NCBI GenBank assembly: GCA_003427395.1
Contig: BFEA01000061.1
Location: forward strand, 2,147,904 to 2,211,903
Source: Chara braunii
Lineage: Eukaryota; Streptophyta; Charophyceae; Charales; Characeae
Direction: 5' to 3'
Length of the DNA stretch: 64,000 nt
Part shown: piece after piece, positions 1-10,526 of the stretch
How the letters are laid out: each line of letters begins with the position of its first letter
How positions within the stretch are numbered: the first letter of the stretch is position 1
The notes under the pieces: generated by a model
Database searches by the model: none
What the model was told of the DNA's origin: nothing
Seen by the model: the letters and a program-made list of their open reading frames with translations, nothing else
Made by a program: the position numbers and the translations under genes

Positions 1-345
1 CAGAAGTAATAAGAAGAGAACGTTTTGAGAGATCGCGACCCTCATCATGACTGAATCTGGCCTGCAAGAACCCTACCATACAGACTGTAATTACCGTTGA
101 GGTTCTGATAGGTTGGACGCGCCGGGTGACACTCGTGCAAAGAAATTCTGATTTTCTTCCCTTACGTTTTTTTCTTTTTATTAAAAAAAAAAAATCCACG
201 AAAAACGGCTGTCAGTTCCGTCGTTTTCTACTTCAGAAGTAATAAGAAGAGAATGTCTTGAGAGATAGCGACCCTCATCATGACTGAATCTGGTCTGCAA
301 GAACCCTACCATATAGACTGCAATAACCCTACCATACACACAGTG
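1..345. repeat. 233-bp tandem duplication
   Basis: A block beginning CAGAAGTAATAAGAAGAGAA at position 1 recurs at 234 with few substitutions, and both copies run on through the same 'gactgaatctgg' and 'caagaaccctaccata' segments. The period is therefore about 233 bp, and the second copy ends near 330. No coding frame was recognised. The stretch from 346 to about 800 holds nothing I can assign. Confidence 0.8.
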
Positions 346-801
346 TGTTACCCGGACTACAGGTTACTCAGCGATGGCTTGAACATGGGATCGGAGATAA
401 AAGTGGGGAAGACGGAAAATCGTGGCAATTAGACTTTGGAACCCTGTTTTGATTCTATTGAATCTTGTTATGATTACTTTGAAGATGGTAATGTGTATAT
501 TGCAGGGCTGAGAGCCGCTGTATTGCTTTTTACGTTTTTATTGTGGATGGAATAGATAGGAGTAGTGCTATGCACGTAGGAGGTAGTAGGGATATGAGAG
601 TGGTTGTTGTCTATGACATTGCACGGGACAGCAATCATCCATGCACAAAGTTAGTTTTACTTGCTTGATCGGGGTGCTCAAGAGTCGCCTTACAGCTAGT
701 ATGATCGCTTCGGAAGTATGATGCCTCTCGTTTTGTAGGCAAGATCGTATGTGTCGCTTGGGAAGTTCTGCCCACTTCATGTTCAGGGCATAGATGGAGC
801 C

Positions 802-805
<4 letters not shown>

Positions 806-872
<67 letters not shown>

Positions 873-918
873 GCACACACCCACACACATACACACACAT
901 ACACACACAGACACACGC
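806..918. repeat. (CT)n / (CA)n microsatellite
   Basis: A CT run at 806-832 passes directly into a CA run that degenerates to mixed CA/CG/TA steps. Frames in this stretch translate only to Ser-Leu and His-Thr runs and were left out as genes. Confidence 0.9.
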
Positions 919-1175
919 AGAGGCGAGTATGCATAAATCCGTGAAAGTCGGTGGATACAGATGGGTGCAGTCATGGCGTTCCTTTGGAGTTGTTTGATAG
1001 CATACGTCACAACACACCTGCTCAAACAACATGAGCTTGAAGAGAGAACCTAGTTCTGTGATCAATTGCAGAGAGAGTTTGCTGGCAGGGTACAGCTTGC
1101 CTTTGCTTCATATTTCTGATTAGCATAGTGCGGTTTTCAGGCCGATGCGCAGCCTCCAAAAAAAATTGGCTGCCC

Positions 1176-1177
<2 letters not shown>

Positions 1178-1226
<49 letters not shown>
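1178..1226 (-). other. poly-A tail of LINE copy (poly-T on + strand)
   Basis: About 48 consecutive T on the + strand follow the 3' end of the minus-strand LINE reading frame, after an untranslated stretch of about 85 bp. Read on the minus strand this is the position expected for the poly-A tail left by target-primed reverse transcription. Confidence 0.75.
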
Positions 1227-1227
<1 letters not shown>

Positions 1228-1311
1228 AGAGAGAGAATACTCCTTTCGATTGGTTGGGAGCTGCACCTGCTGGAAAACGGGTCCAGCGTCCCTTTATGGT
1301 CAAAACAAACA

Positions 1312-1974
1312 TTATATGTATACAACTTCCGAACTCTGAGGGAGGATCAGATCCTCCTTCTCGTCCCAAAGGTGACGAGAGAACACCAACTGCTCGTTCT
1401 CTAGAAAACGAATCCATTGAAACTCAGAAGCCCATCGGCTGCAGATCAGCTTCAGGGCATCCTGGAGAAGAAGACAGTTGTTCTTGATTTTGTACCATTC
1501 AACTGAGATCAAGTCCCTAACTGCAGCTTTGAAAGAGTTACGTAAGCGGGCCGCAGGCCAAAAAGAGTTATTGAACCTACGGTCCCTGCGGGCCAACCAC
1601 AGGGCCCAGAAACCAATAGTGCGGAATTTGTTCCCAATCTTTGATCTAGCAGACGCGGCCTGATCCCCGAACAGGACCATGCTCTTAGTCCAATATGACG
1701 ATGAATCGTATGCTGCGAACCATAGACCGCTCAACCATTCCCAGAAACCCCTAGCAACCACGCACTCCCACCAGAAGTGAGAGGAGTCTTCCAGAGACCG
1801 GTGGGGGCAGCCATCACATTGTACTGAGATGTCCATGCCTTTGTCTGTGCACCAGACTGCAGTGGGCACACAGTTGTGCATGTGTAGCCAATGAAGTCCC
1901 GCTAGTTTGACCTCTGTGATCTCCGAAATGAGGTTGATGAAGAAATGGGTCCAGGCCAGTTCTGGGAGCGGTAG
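1312..1974 (-). pseudogene. 3' end of non-LTR retrotransposon (LINE) ORF2 with zf-RVT domain
   Basis: This is the C-terminal part of a LINE polyprotein. The frame is open from 1974 down to the stop at 1312. It carries a zinc-binding reverse-transcriptase C-terminal (zf-RVT) signature: CDGC, then a His and a further Cys in the pattern C-X2-C-X9-H-X4-C, followed by Trp-rich helices (FWEWL, FWALWLARRDRRFNN). Family knowledge: plant LINE ORF2 proteins run endonuclease, RT, then zf-RVT. Neither endonuclease nor RT is seen here, so the copy is 5'-truncated, as most LINE insertions are. Upstream, a TAG at 1975-1977 and an apparent frame change mark where the reading is lost. The tail at 1178-1226 supports the orientation. 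The copy is probably inactive. Confidence 0.7.
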
Positions 1975-2147
1975 CTACATTTGCTTGCATTGTCTGTTCC
2001 ACGAGTCCCATACTCTCATTTGGAGCGACGACGCCTTGGATTGAAGTTTGTAGCCAATCCGTTTCTTATTTTACGCGAGCAGGGGGCCGATTTTACTACC
2101 GCCCCTCACAAGTTTTTTTCTTTTTTTTTTTGACCCCCATTTTTGGA

Positions 2148-2245
2148 GGTGCGCCGCATGCAGTGCGCGTGCGTCGTGCGGGCCCTTTGGTGCGGCGCAC
2201 GTGCGCAATTACAGCGCATTGCGATGCGATGCATGTATGTTTTGA
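2148..2245. repeat. GCGC/GCATGC palindromic word cluster
   Basis: A GC-rich island inside AT-rich sequence is built from short self-complementary words (GCGC, GCATGC, GTGCGC, GCACGTGC, ATGCAT). Around it, 2107-2545 is dominated by T and A homopolymers and no gene is visible. Confidence 0.5.
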
Positions 2246-2569
2246 CCTTACTACCGAAAATCGATATTTTTTTTCTTTTCTTGGATTTTTTTTTCTCTCT
2301 ATTCGGTTGTGGAAAATCGCAATAGAGCAACATCAAAAATCTCCATTTTTGTTTTTCTTATGAAAATTTCAAATTTCGTTGTTGAAAATCTGGAATTTCC
2401 TTCTTTTCGAAAATTTTGACTTCCTGTTGTATTTCCCGTTACTTAGAAATTCGAAATATCTTCTTTTTCAAAAATAGTTTTTTTCTAAAATTAGTGCGGG
2501 AAATCCCTCCTGCAGGTATTATTTTCCAAACCGCGAATATTCTCATGTGATCATTTCGAACTTCAAAGG

Positions 2570-2810
2570 AGGCCGGGAGACCTACTGCGGCATACTGCAT
2601 AGCCACACGGGCCTGCAGGGCCCGTCCCGCACCTTCAGCCTAAAAGCCTTGAAAATAGGGCTTACAGGCCCCGGTCGTTTCAGCCTGAAACTGAAATACA
2701 AGGGCCTGCAAGCCCTATTCCGTTTTCAGCCTATTTCTGGGCCTTTCAGGCCCAGAGGTTTTTCAGCCTGAAACAGAGGGTCATTTTCAGGCCCTCATTG
2801 TTTCGACCGA
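2570..2810. repeat. palindromic word array (GGGCCTGCAGGGCCC / TTTCAGCCTGAAA)
   Basis: A dense run of inverted short words: GGGCCTGCAGGGCCC near 2610, TTTCAGCCTGAAACTGAAA near 2680, GGGCCTTTCAGGCCC near 2740, TTTTTCAGCCTGAAA near 2760 and TTTTCAGGCCCTCA near 2785. Each can fold on itself and can pair with its neighbours. The TTCAGG/CCTGAA word is the one used in the longer array at 41.5-42.2 kb. Open frames across it are by-products. From 2811 to 3319 I see nothing further. Confidence 0.65.
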
Positions 2811-3319
2811 CCCTAAGACTCAGGCACGAAAGCAGGGTTTCGGGAACAGGCTATTTCTGGCCTGTTCCCCACGACAGCTCAAGCAGGAGCTGCAGAGGCA
2901 GCCCCTGCCCCCTTTCGGCATTCGCAAGAGCAGCCTCCTGGATTGCCTCGCCAACAGTCAGGAGGCACCCGAGTAGGACATAGGAGGTTCCCATGCACTT
3001 CACTGGTAGGTAGTTGTCAGTCGGCAAGAGTAGTCTTCAGGATTCGGCCGCATCACTCAGGAGGAGCGCTGCAGTAGTCTTCAGGATGTTGACTACCTTC
3101 AGGACACAAAATGTGTTGAGCCTTTAAGTGTTATGAACGTATCGAACCTCTATTGATAATCACTTTTTGGAGAACAAATTATTTGTATTCAAGCTTGTGT
3201 TTTTACTTTTTACTTTATTTGTTTCAATCTCACAAAGATATAATTATGAACATATACATATGAGCATGTAACAATGCAAAAATATATATAATAGTTATTT
3301 TTTATAAAATACAAGCTAT

Positions 3320-3738
3320 GGTCGGTAGGTAAATACTAATTTCAACACAATCAATGTGTTAAGACAAAAAGTTGTATACACCTACCGACCTTATCTACTC
3401 CTATCAACCCTTCCTATCTACTGTGAATGTGGAAGGAAACAATAATTTAAATATTTTTGTTTGTATTAGAACATTTGTAATTTCGTATGAATATTATATA
3501 CATTTCGAGTTTTTATTTGTACATTGATAAACGACAAAAGGGTCGGTAGGTGCATATAATTTTGAGGCTTAACACGTTGATTGTGTAGAAATTAGTATGC
3601 ACCTACCGACCATTGCATAAGTTGTACATAACCATCAAACATAATTTTCATTATGAACGACAAGAAGGGTCGGTAGGTGCATATGATTTAGATGCTTAAC
3701 ACCTTGATTGTGTAAAAATTAGTATGCACTTACCGACC
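3320..3738. repeat. three 71-bp palindromic repeats (GGTCGGTAGGTGCAT termini)
   Basis: Three units at 3320-3390, 3541-3611 and 3668-3738 each begin GGTCGGTAGGT and end with its reverse complement, with arms of 11-15 bp. The interior is AT-rich, about 40 bp, and includes the conserved words CTTAACAC and TTGATTGTGTA. The second and third units sit in a 127-bp tandem duplication that also copies the flank 'acataaccatcaaac'. Related units occur at 10456-10526 and 11037-11109. They look like very small MITE-type or hairpin repeats with no coding potential. The stretch 3740-4460 is AT-rich and shows no gene. Confidence 0.8.
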
Positions 3739-4466
3739 ATTGCAGAAGTTTTTATACATAACCATCAAACAAAAAAGTGATTGTCACATGTTTTTATTTA
3801 TAAAACTTGTGTGTCGTTGATCAAAGGTGCACAAAGTACCCGACACGGTTGATGGAATCTACGTTAAAATACTATGAACCTGCTGATTCACGGTACATAA
3901 CAGTTCTTAAGCAGACACGTGATTGAAAAATCTTTCACTATCATCTGTGTTTCGGATATGTAGAACGGAATGGAGCGCAACATACATGTTAGAATGGAGG
4001 TGGTGGTGTTCATGTACACAATGATGTGTTAAGATTTTTATTTCGTTTTATTTTTTTGTAAAAAAAAAACATTCAAATAACATGAAGTACATGTTTCGTC
4101 GGTTTAGTGACATACCGCATTTCTCAAAGTTAGCATGCAAGTATTAACTGCAATAAAATGAGTGTGTCCATTCTCATATTGGAGTGGTGCATCAAAGCAA
4201 CCAAAATGCATTCCACATATATATTGTTCAATCGTTTTATTCTTCCTTAAATCGCCGCACTCTTATGAAATACTCTCTCTTTCTCTGATTGTATGTATGT
4301 CTGTTTGTTTGTCTCTCTCTCTCTATTTCTTTACCGATAAAAAAAACATGACCTATTGCTATCCAATTGCTTTCTTCACATATTTTTTCCTCTCATGAAT
4401 TTGTGGTCAGACGCCATGTGAGACGCAATAAGGAGTGGCAAAAGGACGACACGTGCGAGAAGTATA

Positions 4467-5823
4467 GTGATGATGTCATTTAAAATCCCTCGACGAATCC
4501 CATCAAGTTCTGATGAAGGTGCTACAAAAGACGTTACAAAGACTCATTCCGAGTCGATGCAGAAGAAAACGACAACTACCTCAGAGGACCAGGAGACACA
4601 ACTAAGTCTTGGACAACGTATTGAGATCGACCTCACAAAGCAAAATGAAATTGATATATCAGATCCGACGAACGATTTTCAATACCTTGGAGACGATGGA
4701 CAGAAACATGAACCGATAACACTGAAAAGCTTGCAAGAAGGAAAATTGCGCTCTTGCAAGATGCGTCGTATGCGGATGCATATAATATGTGTTCACATGC
4801 AGGGCATCGTTGGGATCGCATGGGAGGATTGTGGGGGTGCGCATCAGAGACGAGGAAAAAATATGAATTTATTATAGAAATGAATATTTCATATTTGCTT
4901 CCTTGCAGCTTCGTCACTTCAATTGGTGAAAGTTTGAGTCTGCAAGAATTTCACATCGCGCGTCTAAGAGATGGCAAGTGGTTGCACGGCACTATGATTG
5001 ATTATATTTTACAGTCAATTGTCGTAGATGTTGCACAGTCGGTTGGACAGAGCGTTGTTTTTGTATGCTCGGAGATGTGGTATACACACATAGAAGGAAA
5101 ACAGACAGTTAACAAAACAATGACACACTGCAGGCAAAGACTGGTTCAGGGCCGGCCAAAAAAAATGATTTTTTCGTACGCGCCGAAGATTTGGGACAAC
5201 AAAATAGTTCTCGTTCCTGTTTGGAACGAGAAACATCGGACATTGTTAGTGATGATTAATGTAGGTGATTTTGTCAAAGGAACCATAAAAAACGGCAAGG
5301 AGAGACCGACTATGATGTATTTCAACTCATTGCGAAGCATCTCTGAGCCGAATTGGGGTGCATTGCGCTGTTGGATCCGGGATTAATTTCTGGTTCACAA
5401 TACAGAGGGACGACATCCTACCGCTCTGAAGAAACAACATCGTGGACTGCATGAAGAAAATTGTTTGGCAAAGACATGATCCGTGTGAAGTGTGCACAGC
5501 AAGACAACGAGGACGATTGCGGGCTACATACATGTGTTTATGGACAAAAGATCATCAGACACTTTGCTGAGTTGACGTCTGACGATCCTATTTATGCAGA
5601 ACAAGTTGAGAGTGTCATAAACAGAATGGAAGTTGATTCTCATGTTATCTCAGAAAAGCGTGTCGAATTCATGGAATGTATAGCAAGACATATCGCAAAG
5701 GAGAAAAAACTCGGTGACGTGAAGATAGGAGATGTAATGAAAATATTATTTGAAGGGGAATTGAAGGAGGACATGGACAATCCTTCAGGGTATATTTTTT
5801 TTCATCGATACTATCACTCATGA
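4467..5823 (+). pseudogene. Ulp1/SENP-type (C48) cysteine protease, broken
   Basis: C48 proteases cleave SUMO-like conjugates and are commonly carried by plant DNA transposons. An N-terminal Ser/Thr-rich segment starts at 4467. The protease part begins about 4910 with 'LRDGKWLHGTMIDYIL', the WLND..I..Y-type entry of the fold. 'VPVWNEKHRTLLVMINV' near 5220 sits where HW.L is expected, so the His is kept and the following Trp is Arg. 'MMYFNSL' near 5320 replaces the usual DSL Asp with Asn. 'QQDNEDDCGLH' near 5505 supplies the Gln and catalytic Cys. The frame changes near 4760-4910, where an intron ending tgcag at about 4909 or an indel is possible. It breaks again between 5386 and 5461, with a TGA near 5456. 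The final stop is TGA. I read it as a decayed copy, and the Asp-to-Asn change would impair catalysis. Confidence 0.65.
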
Positions 5824-5844
5824 GATTGGATTGTCACAGCCCCT

Positions 5845-5908
5845 CGTTTGTTGTCCTCTTCTCTCTCTCTGTCTACGGTTTACCGGGCAGTTCTGTTTGT
5901 GACGAGAT

Positions 5909-5949
<41 letters not shown>

Positions 5950-5955
5950 GAGAGA
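5845..5955 (+). repeat. short dispersed element tail followed by (GATA)n
   Basis: The stretch CCCCTCGTTTGTTGTCCTCT through TTTACCGGGCAGTTCTGTTTGTGACGA is nearly identical to 10171-10231 and, inverted, to 10745-10795. Here it ends in a GATA microsatellite (5907-5948), while the other copies end in TA runs. It is the 3' portion of the hammerhead-associated repeat described at 10121, without the ribozyme core. From 5956 to 6550 no gene is evident. Confidence 0.7.
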
Positions 5956-6553
5956 GAAAGAGTCGTACATTAAAGGTGGGTGTTCGCCAATGCAGGACTT
6001 GCGATGACAATGAAAGGGTGTCTATTGCGGGTGATACAAACAATTTTCGAGGTGCTAATTGAAATGTCGATGATCGGTTGCATTGCACCATTTTGGATTT
6101 TTGCGCCGCATAATGACATCGAAGATTGTAACTGTCTTCTCCTTTAATAATTGTGTTAATTGAATGAAAATAGTACAGTAAGTATGTTGCACTCAATGTC
6201 TGCATAACTAAACTTGTGTTGTTCTCAAACATTTTCCTTTTTGAAGTAGTTATCGACAATGTCATTGTCTGAGTCAAAAGTTGAAAATAATTGATCTACC
6301 GTTTAGTTGTATCGAATCTTTTATAAACACGTCTTGGGTCGACTTTGTAGCATGTCTTGATCGTTGGGAAAGAGACTATATCATGTTCCTTGAAAATGAT
6401 ATATTTTTGGTGTATGTGTAGAAATATAAAGTAATAATTAAGTTGTTGAAACTCAATACATGGAGATTCTCACTTTATTGTCTTTATGCTCAATGTGCAG
6501 GGAAAATTTATCTTGAATACACAACGTTACGAGTGATTCGTAGTTCCAAAAAA

Positions 6554-8601
6554 ATGGCTACGAAACAAAAATACGATGATGTTTGCAGGAGGAGGGAGCA
6601 TCGTGAAGAAAAACAAACATATATCAGACAAGGAAAGAAAACCGACATTGAAAGGGGAAGCAGCGAATATGATATGCGGTATGAAGCAGAAGGCTCAAAC
6701 CATAAGAGACAAAGGAAGATCGTATATCACACGTTGCTGACAAAGACATCAACACAAAAAATGAGAGAAATTACATGTGGGACTCCCTCCATATCAACAC
6801 CCATAAAAAATGTTGGTCGAAAAAAATTTGCGCGGAAAATGCCAAATGCACCGAGCAAGGCCAAAAAGAAACGTATGTTTGTTGATGTAGAGACAGTGGA
6901 TATTCGACGCTCGAAAGTGTTTCCTGTAGATAAACATGAACAATTGGACAGAAAAAAGAAAGAGAAGGAAAAACGAAATGTGAAAATGAAAAAAGGGATT
7001 CCAGTAGAAAAATCAAACGTAGAGACTTGTTTTGAGGAAAGGAGACAAAGTTACGGAGAAATAGATCGTACGAAGAGCAAGTCAAGGCATGACTCATTTG
7101 AAGGGAAAAACCAGTTTTGTGACTTGGAAACAAAGGGTCAGCAAGTAACAAGTTCAAAAAGTTTGAAAGACAGATCAGGCCCGAACGAGAAGGAGTCCCA
7201 ATCATTTGCAGAAGAGGACGACGAGGAGGACGAAGAAGAGGACGAAGAAGAGGATGAAGAAAAGGCCGAAGATCTTAAAAAAGATGAAGATATTTTACAG
7301 GGGGATCATGAAGACGAAGATGAACATACGAAGCAGTTTTGTTCATCAAAGAAAGGTATACATACATTTCTATACAAGCAAGTTATTGTTTATCAATGCA
7401 CAAGTGTGTTTCATATGATGCTTCATTAAAATGATGTAAATGATAAAAGAGAAACTACGTAAGAGTCGAGAAAAAATTTCAACATACACTTAAGGAAAAA
7501 AACAATTTGACACTCTCTCGTCAGCAATGTGTACAAGTTTGTTTTCAAGTCAAGTACGGTTGTATAAAGGTGTGTTGTGACAGCGGGAATGCGGAAAGTA
7601 CAATTGCAAGTTTTTTTTTTTTTTTTTTTTTAATGAAGTTACTCTTCAAAATAATTATCACAACGAGTAATATATTGACCTTTCATTCGGCGTTGGTATC
7701 TTGTTGGTTCATTATGAAATATGTGTGTTTTCGATCAGATCGCCAGAAGTGCAAAACAGGCAAACCAGAGATGCAAGAAAGAGAGATGGATACTATTTGC
7801 ACCACCACGAGGGGACAAGGATTACAAATGACAAAGAAAAACAAAGACAAAATTTTGCGTTCTGTCTCGAAGGCGTACGTGTATATGTCTGCAGACGATT
7901 GTACTTTTTATCCGAAGAAGGAACAATTCCTTCAGTCTGTTGTATCGACAAACAATAAACTCGGTGATTGGGCAGTGGAAGGGATGACATTTTATATAGA
8001 AGAATGTGGAGTGCGACAAATCTTTGCCGAATGCAACAGAGTAATGACAACAATCAGGGGGGAGATCACATAAAACCTGAAACATGAATTTTGGTCGGAG
8101 AAGGGATACCCTCTTGTGAGAGTCAATCAAACATGTAAACAAGATGATGTGAGAAGAAAAATGAGAGACGAAATGTCAAAAAATATGACATGGAGATGTA
8201 GTGGGAGAGAGTCGTGGGGCGATCCGGCGTTCCAGCAAGCGCTCACAAGGGTGTTCCAACACGCGAGGAAAAGACATGGAGTCGGAGTATCATTGCGATA
8301 ACTTGCATTTGCAGAGATGGTCATACGCAACGATGTACTGCAGACTCGTCTGGGAGGATCTGTAACAGACAAAATCTCTGAGTTGGCTGCCATCAAGAAT
8401 CATATCATTAAATCGATCCAAGCACGAGACACAGTTGTAAATTTTAACATCTTCAACCTCGACCGCTCTACAACTGTGGCAGACAAGGCGTTTCTTCTTT
8501 TCCAAGCAAGAGTGTCAGTGAAACAAGACGATGACATATGTGACACTTTGTTCGTCGACGAGGATTTCACTTTTCACCACAATGGTTCAACTGTGTTGTG
8601 A
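6554..8601 (+). CDS. two-exon gene of unknown function (family present twice in this window)
   Basis: Exon 1 starts at ATG 6554 in an AAAAATGG context and ends at 7355. Exon 2 runs from 7739 to a TGA at 8599-8601. The intron 7356-7738 has GTATAC at its 5' end and TTTTCGATCAG at its 3' end, and splicing keeps the frame in phase 1. Exon 1 is very basic (NLS-like KKKEKEKRNVKMKK) and ends in an acidic Asp/Glu block at about 7210-7345. Exon 2 encodes a conserved region shared with 31353-31997 ('AECNRVMTTIRGEIT', 'FAEMV', 'VNFNIFNLDR'). Exon 2 holds two in-frame TAA codons (8071-8073 and 8299-8301) but no indel relative to the other copy. The second TAA aligns with CAA there. Function is unknown. 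Its position 0.7 kb downstream of a Ulp1 gene suggests the same mobile element. Confidence 0.6.
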
Positions 8602-9950
8602 CGAGGGAACGCATGAAGGCAGAAGATACACATTCTGAAGGTCATTAATTAGATGTATCTTTACGCTCGACTTCTAAATAATTTTTATTTATTTTGTCTA
8701 TTGATGTGTTTTTAAAGGATGGGTAGGATCATGCGTACATAATATGCTTAAGACGCATTCTTTCGATCGGATTATCATCACAAGTCGCAATATTTGTATT
8801 CAGCGGTGTATTGAGTGACTTTCCGATAGTCGAATCAACCTTTGTCTGCTCGTCATTCACATTTTATACGGGGAAGAAATACTTTGTCAAAAACTATTTT
8901 TTCTGTGGTGGATAACATGTGATGACATGTCATTTATTTTAAATCTGATATTGAGTGGTTGTTTTTGCCAGTACATCCGTATGATGCTCACATTTGTCAT
9001 AAAGTAGAATTATCATATTTCATTTCATTTCTCTATGGTAGGCTTGTTTTTTTGGTGATATTGATTGATAGGAATGCCGAATATTATAGTGCAATACAAG
9101 TCCTTTCTTTTAATAACTTGGATAGTTCCTTAATTCACGTAGTTGAAAATGGTCGGTAATATGTTGTTCACATTTTTTGTATTAAATTTTTCTTAGTTTT
9201 ACTTAATCCTTGAAAGTCGTGTAATTGTCACCGCGAACTTCAATGACATGGATACACAAGTGAACTGGACAGGGGATGTTAGAAAGATAACTTTGGTATG
9301 GTCCGATTTTGTGGACTTTGCATTTGTAAATAATCTTATTCTCTCGGAAGCAGGGGTAATTTTATGTCGCTGCTACGTAAACATACTTCTCATTCGCTCT
9401 AACCACCAATACGTTCAACAATAGTCTTGCTCTTTCGTTATGGGTGATATTGCTCTCAAGCTCACTTGATATGGTTCTAAACTTTGTTTTTGTGTATTTG
9501 GGGGTTTATCTTGTTGTTTATGCTTATTTATCTCAAACTTATTCTATAACATTGTTTTCTGTGTTTAGAGAAAAAAATGAATTTTAGACTGTTCAAAAAC
9601 TAAATGTGAGGACTTTCGTTTTACATTTTAGTTACGAAAATTAGGACAAATTGATCTCATTATTATTTGTACAATATCAAGTGTAATATGAATTTTAAGG
9701 AACGAATATATTCTATATACGTTCGGTGACGGTTTTATAATGTTAAAATATTTTAACACGGGCTATATTTTGTTGACATGCACGTGAGGGGGATGTTCGA
9801 GGAGGTTATACCTTGATGTTTGTGCATGTATCGATGAGTTCATAAACAAAGGGAAAACTTTATTGTTTGTAGAAATATTTAGGCCCTTGCCCCTGCCTTA
9901 AAATTTGTTATTATTACTCTTTTATGACCGAATGGGCCAGACGGCATAAA
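8602..9950. other. AT-rich intergenic stretch, no gene seen
   Basis: Low-complexity AT-rich sequence. Frames are short and show no recognisable motif on either strand. Confidence 0.5.
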
Positions 9951-10126
9951 TTTAGTCATCAACCGACCACAAGAAGTGTCGTATGGTATCATTTTATATG
10001 AAAAAAAATACCAACACAATTCCACTTTTTGTTTTTTTTTTAGTCATCATATTTTACACATTGTAAAATATGTATATATCGATATATATATATGTATACA
10101 TATACATATATATATATTTCAGCCTC

Positions 10127-10163
10127 CTGATGAGTCGGTGAAACTCCGACGAAACAGTTTGTC
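10127..10163 (+). ncRNA. hammerhead-ribozyme-like core
   Basis: Conserved elements appear in the canonical order. CTGATGA is at 10127-10133. A perfect 5-bp stem II follows (GTCGG 10134-10138, CCGAC 10146-10150) with a 7-nt loop. GAAA is at 10151-10154. A minimal 2-bp stem III (AC/GT) has loop AGTTT, and the putative cleavage triplet GTC ends at 10163. It is preceded by (TA)n and TTTCAG, the setting described for hammerheads in Penelope-like elements and retrozymes. The immediate flanks (CAGCCTC before, AGAACTCC after) do not form stem I, so activity as a simple type I ribozyme is doubtful. Decayed relatives on the minus strand (10880-10915 and 10310-10345) keep TGAAACTCCGACGAAACAG or a similar stretch but lack CTGATGA. 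Confidence 0.55.
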
Positions 10164-10455
10164 AGAACTCCTCGTTTGTTGTCCTCTTCTCTCTCTCTGC
10201 CTACAGTTTACCGGGCAGTTCTATTTGTGACGATATATATATATATATATAATATAACAACATCGGAAATCGGTGGCAGAGAGGACGAAGCAGACAACAA
10301 ACCAAGGGGTTGGGAAAAAATGTTTCGTTGGAATTTCACTGATTTATATATATATAAACGTCGTCAGGATTAAACACTTCTCATAAACGATATTACGCTC
10401 TAATTTATAATCATCCTCATTCTATTATCACGTGTCTAACAATGTTTGCGCATGA

Positions 10456-10526
10456 GGTCGGTAGATGCATATAATTTTACGGCTTAGCTATCCGTTGCAG
10501 AACATAAATGTAGGCATCAACCGACC
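10456..10526. repeat. 71-bp GGTCGG palindromic repeat (copy 4)
   Basis: Begins GGTCGGTAGATGCATATAAT and ends CATCAACCGACC. It has the same length and interior as the units at 3.3-3.7 kb, with arms slightly decayed. A fifth unit at 11037-11109 contains N bases. Confidence 0.7.

Noticed and set aside
568-1065. Open frames of Cys/Val, His/Thr or Ser/Leu across the CT/CA repeats
   Set aside because: They are translations of dinucleotide repeats. The same applies to 5873-6277, 14181-14441, 26939-27355, 31871-32241 and 33038-33429.
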